Under the pieces are notes generated by a model that saw nothing but the letters and a program-made list of their open reading frames with translations, was not told the origin of the DNA and made no database searches. Shown here one piece after another: positions 63,290 to 64,000 of a DNA stretch of 64,000 nucleotides (its first letter is position 1; every line of letters starts with the position of its first letter). Origin of the DNA: Phoronis australis (Eukaryota; Phoronida; Phoronidae); the NCBI GenBank assembly GCA_002633005.1, contig NMRA01000556.1, positions 133,190-197,189 on the forward strand, in the 5' to 3' direction. A program made the translations under genes and the position numbers.

Positions 63290-63440
63290 TGAAAAACGTT
63301 TGTTTTTTATTCGAAATATGGAGTTTTACTTGACTTTGTTGCTCGACTAGATACTTGCATAATCTATAATGCACTCGAACGCAGAATAATAGGCACTGAT
63401 GGCGACATTGCCTAAAATTTGAATAAAAAACGTCAAAACT
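63290..63440. mobile_element. Diverged fragment related to the CAGGGCCCGG MITE
   Basis: Shares short blocks with the two full copies (GAGTTTTACT, CTATAATG then CTCGAA, and AGAATAATAG then CAC), but the terminal repeats are missing. Relationship judged by eye only. Confidence 0.3.
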
Positions 63441-63914
63441 AATTTCAAGGCCTATTAAAAGTATAAATGTTAGACCTCGCAACCAAGTTAATCCCCAAAT
63501 CCTCCTTGTTAGGGTTATATCTACACCGAATAAGTGGCGCCTATTTATGACTCTATCAATTTACGTTAATTGTGCATGTCGTGAATGCTTTTGGTCGAGG
63601 GATTTTCTACATGCGGTTCTAACAGAACCGGTCGTATGAAACAATAGACGGAGTCGCAGATGTGCCAGTCAATTTTGAAATACTGTACTTTTGTTAAAAT
63701 GTCTGAAATCGATCATCTGAGATGAGATTACTGTAAGTACAGGTCTATTTATTGTAGACGCGAGTACATCGCAGGAACTATCGCCTTGCATTACAGCCCG
63801 CACGCGATCACACTAGCTTCCTTCGCGGAATCCCTGCATCTACGGAAGTCATCCCAGGACTGTTCCCATTTTAACTTCTAAAACTACGCATGTAGTCAGT
63901 CATATGTTATTTGC

Positions 63915-64000
63915 ACCATCATCATCATCGTCATCATCATCGTCATCATCATCAATCATCATCAACCATCATCATCGTCATCATCATCGTCATCATCATC
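63915..64000. repeat. (CAT/CGT)n microsatellite running off the window
   Basis: ATCATCATCGTC units up to the last base. The array continues past the edge. Confidence 0.95.

Larger units (their letters stand above)
50539..64000 (+). other. Lhx3/4: Lhx3/4 intron 2 (open at right edge)
   Basis: Starts with GTAAGT after the LIM1 exon. I looked on the + strand for the expected LIM2 exon (FGTKC..C, PPTQVVRRAQD, GDEFYLMED) and for the homeodomain (VQVWFQNRRAKEKR) and found neither. The intron is therefore at least 13.4 kb, or the next exon is too diverged to see. Repeats inside it are listed separately. Confidence 0.6.

Noticed and set aside
63915-64000. Regular repeat at the right edge considered as a CRISPR-like array
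   Set aside because: It is a simple CAT/CGT microsatellite with no spacers, in animal DNA.

Overview
This is animal (metazoan) genomic DNA. It is AT-rich, with long non-coding stretches, GT-AG introns, many short palindromic transposon remnants, trinucleotide and tetranucleotide microsatellites, and four runs of N. It is not bacterial or viral. The one gene I can name belongs to the Lhx3/Lhx4 (Lim3) class of LIM-homeobox transcription factors and reads on the + strand. The gene class, the large introns and the abundance of TACATGTA palindromes suit a marine invertebrate, but I cannot name a species.

The anchor is an exon at 50364-50538. It encodes a complete first LIM domain ([18 protein letters not shown]..., ending ...KEDFF) with a clean acceptor and a GTAAGT donor. 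Two upstream segments have start codons and GTAAGT donors in the matching splice phase (phase 1): 22362-22449, 27.9 kb upstream, and 50218-50269, only 94 bp upstream. They look like alternative 5' coding exons that give different N-termini to the same LIM1 exon. Mammalian LHX3 (a/b isoforms) and fly Lim3 are known to use alternative 5' exons. The proximal segment can also be read as a phase 1-1 cassette exon of 78 nt spliced after the distal exon. A third, weaker phase-compatible candidate lies at 45588-45678. The second LIM domain and the homeodomain exons were not found, so intron 2 probably runs past the right edge.

Region by region: 1-22 kb is upstream DNA with foldbacks, MITE-like elements, a tRNA-like SINE head and one orphan exon-like ORF (10.4 kb). 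22-50 kb is, in my model, the long first intron; it holds several repeats, long palindromes at 27.6 and 33.6 kb, an enhancer-like block at 35.5 kb (perfect RFX X-box plus clustered TAAT motifs) and the 45.6 kb candidate exon. 50.2-50.5 kb is the coding core. 50.5-64 kb is intron 2, rich in repeats.

Most open reading frames over 60 codons look like chance openings in AT-rich DNA or shadows of repeats. The non-coding calls (repeats, hairpins, regulatory blocks) come from reading the sequence by eye and carry moderate to low confidence. No new enzymatic or defence system is visible. The most interesting items are the multi-promoter 5' structure of Lhx3/4, a 59-bp almost perfect hairpin at 33.6 kb, and the enhancer-like block.
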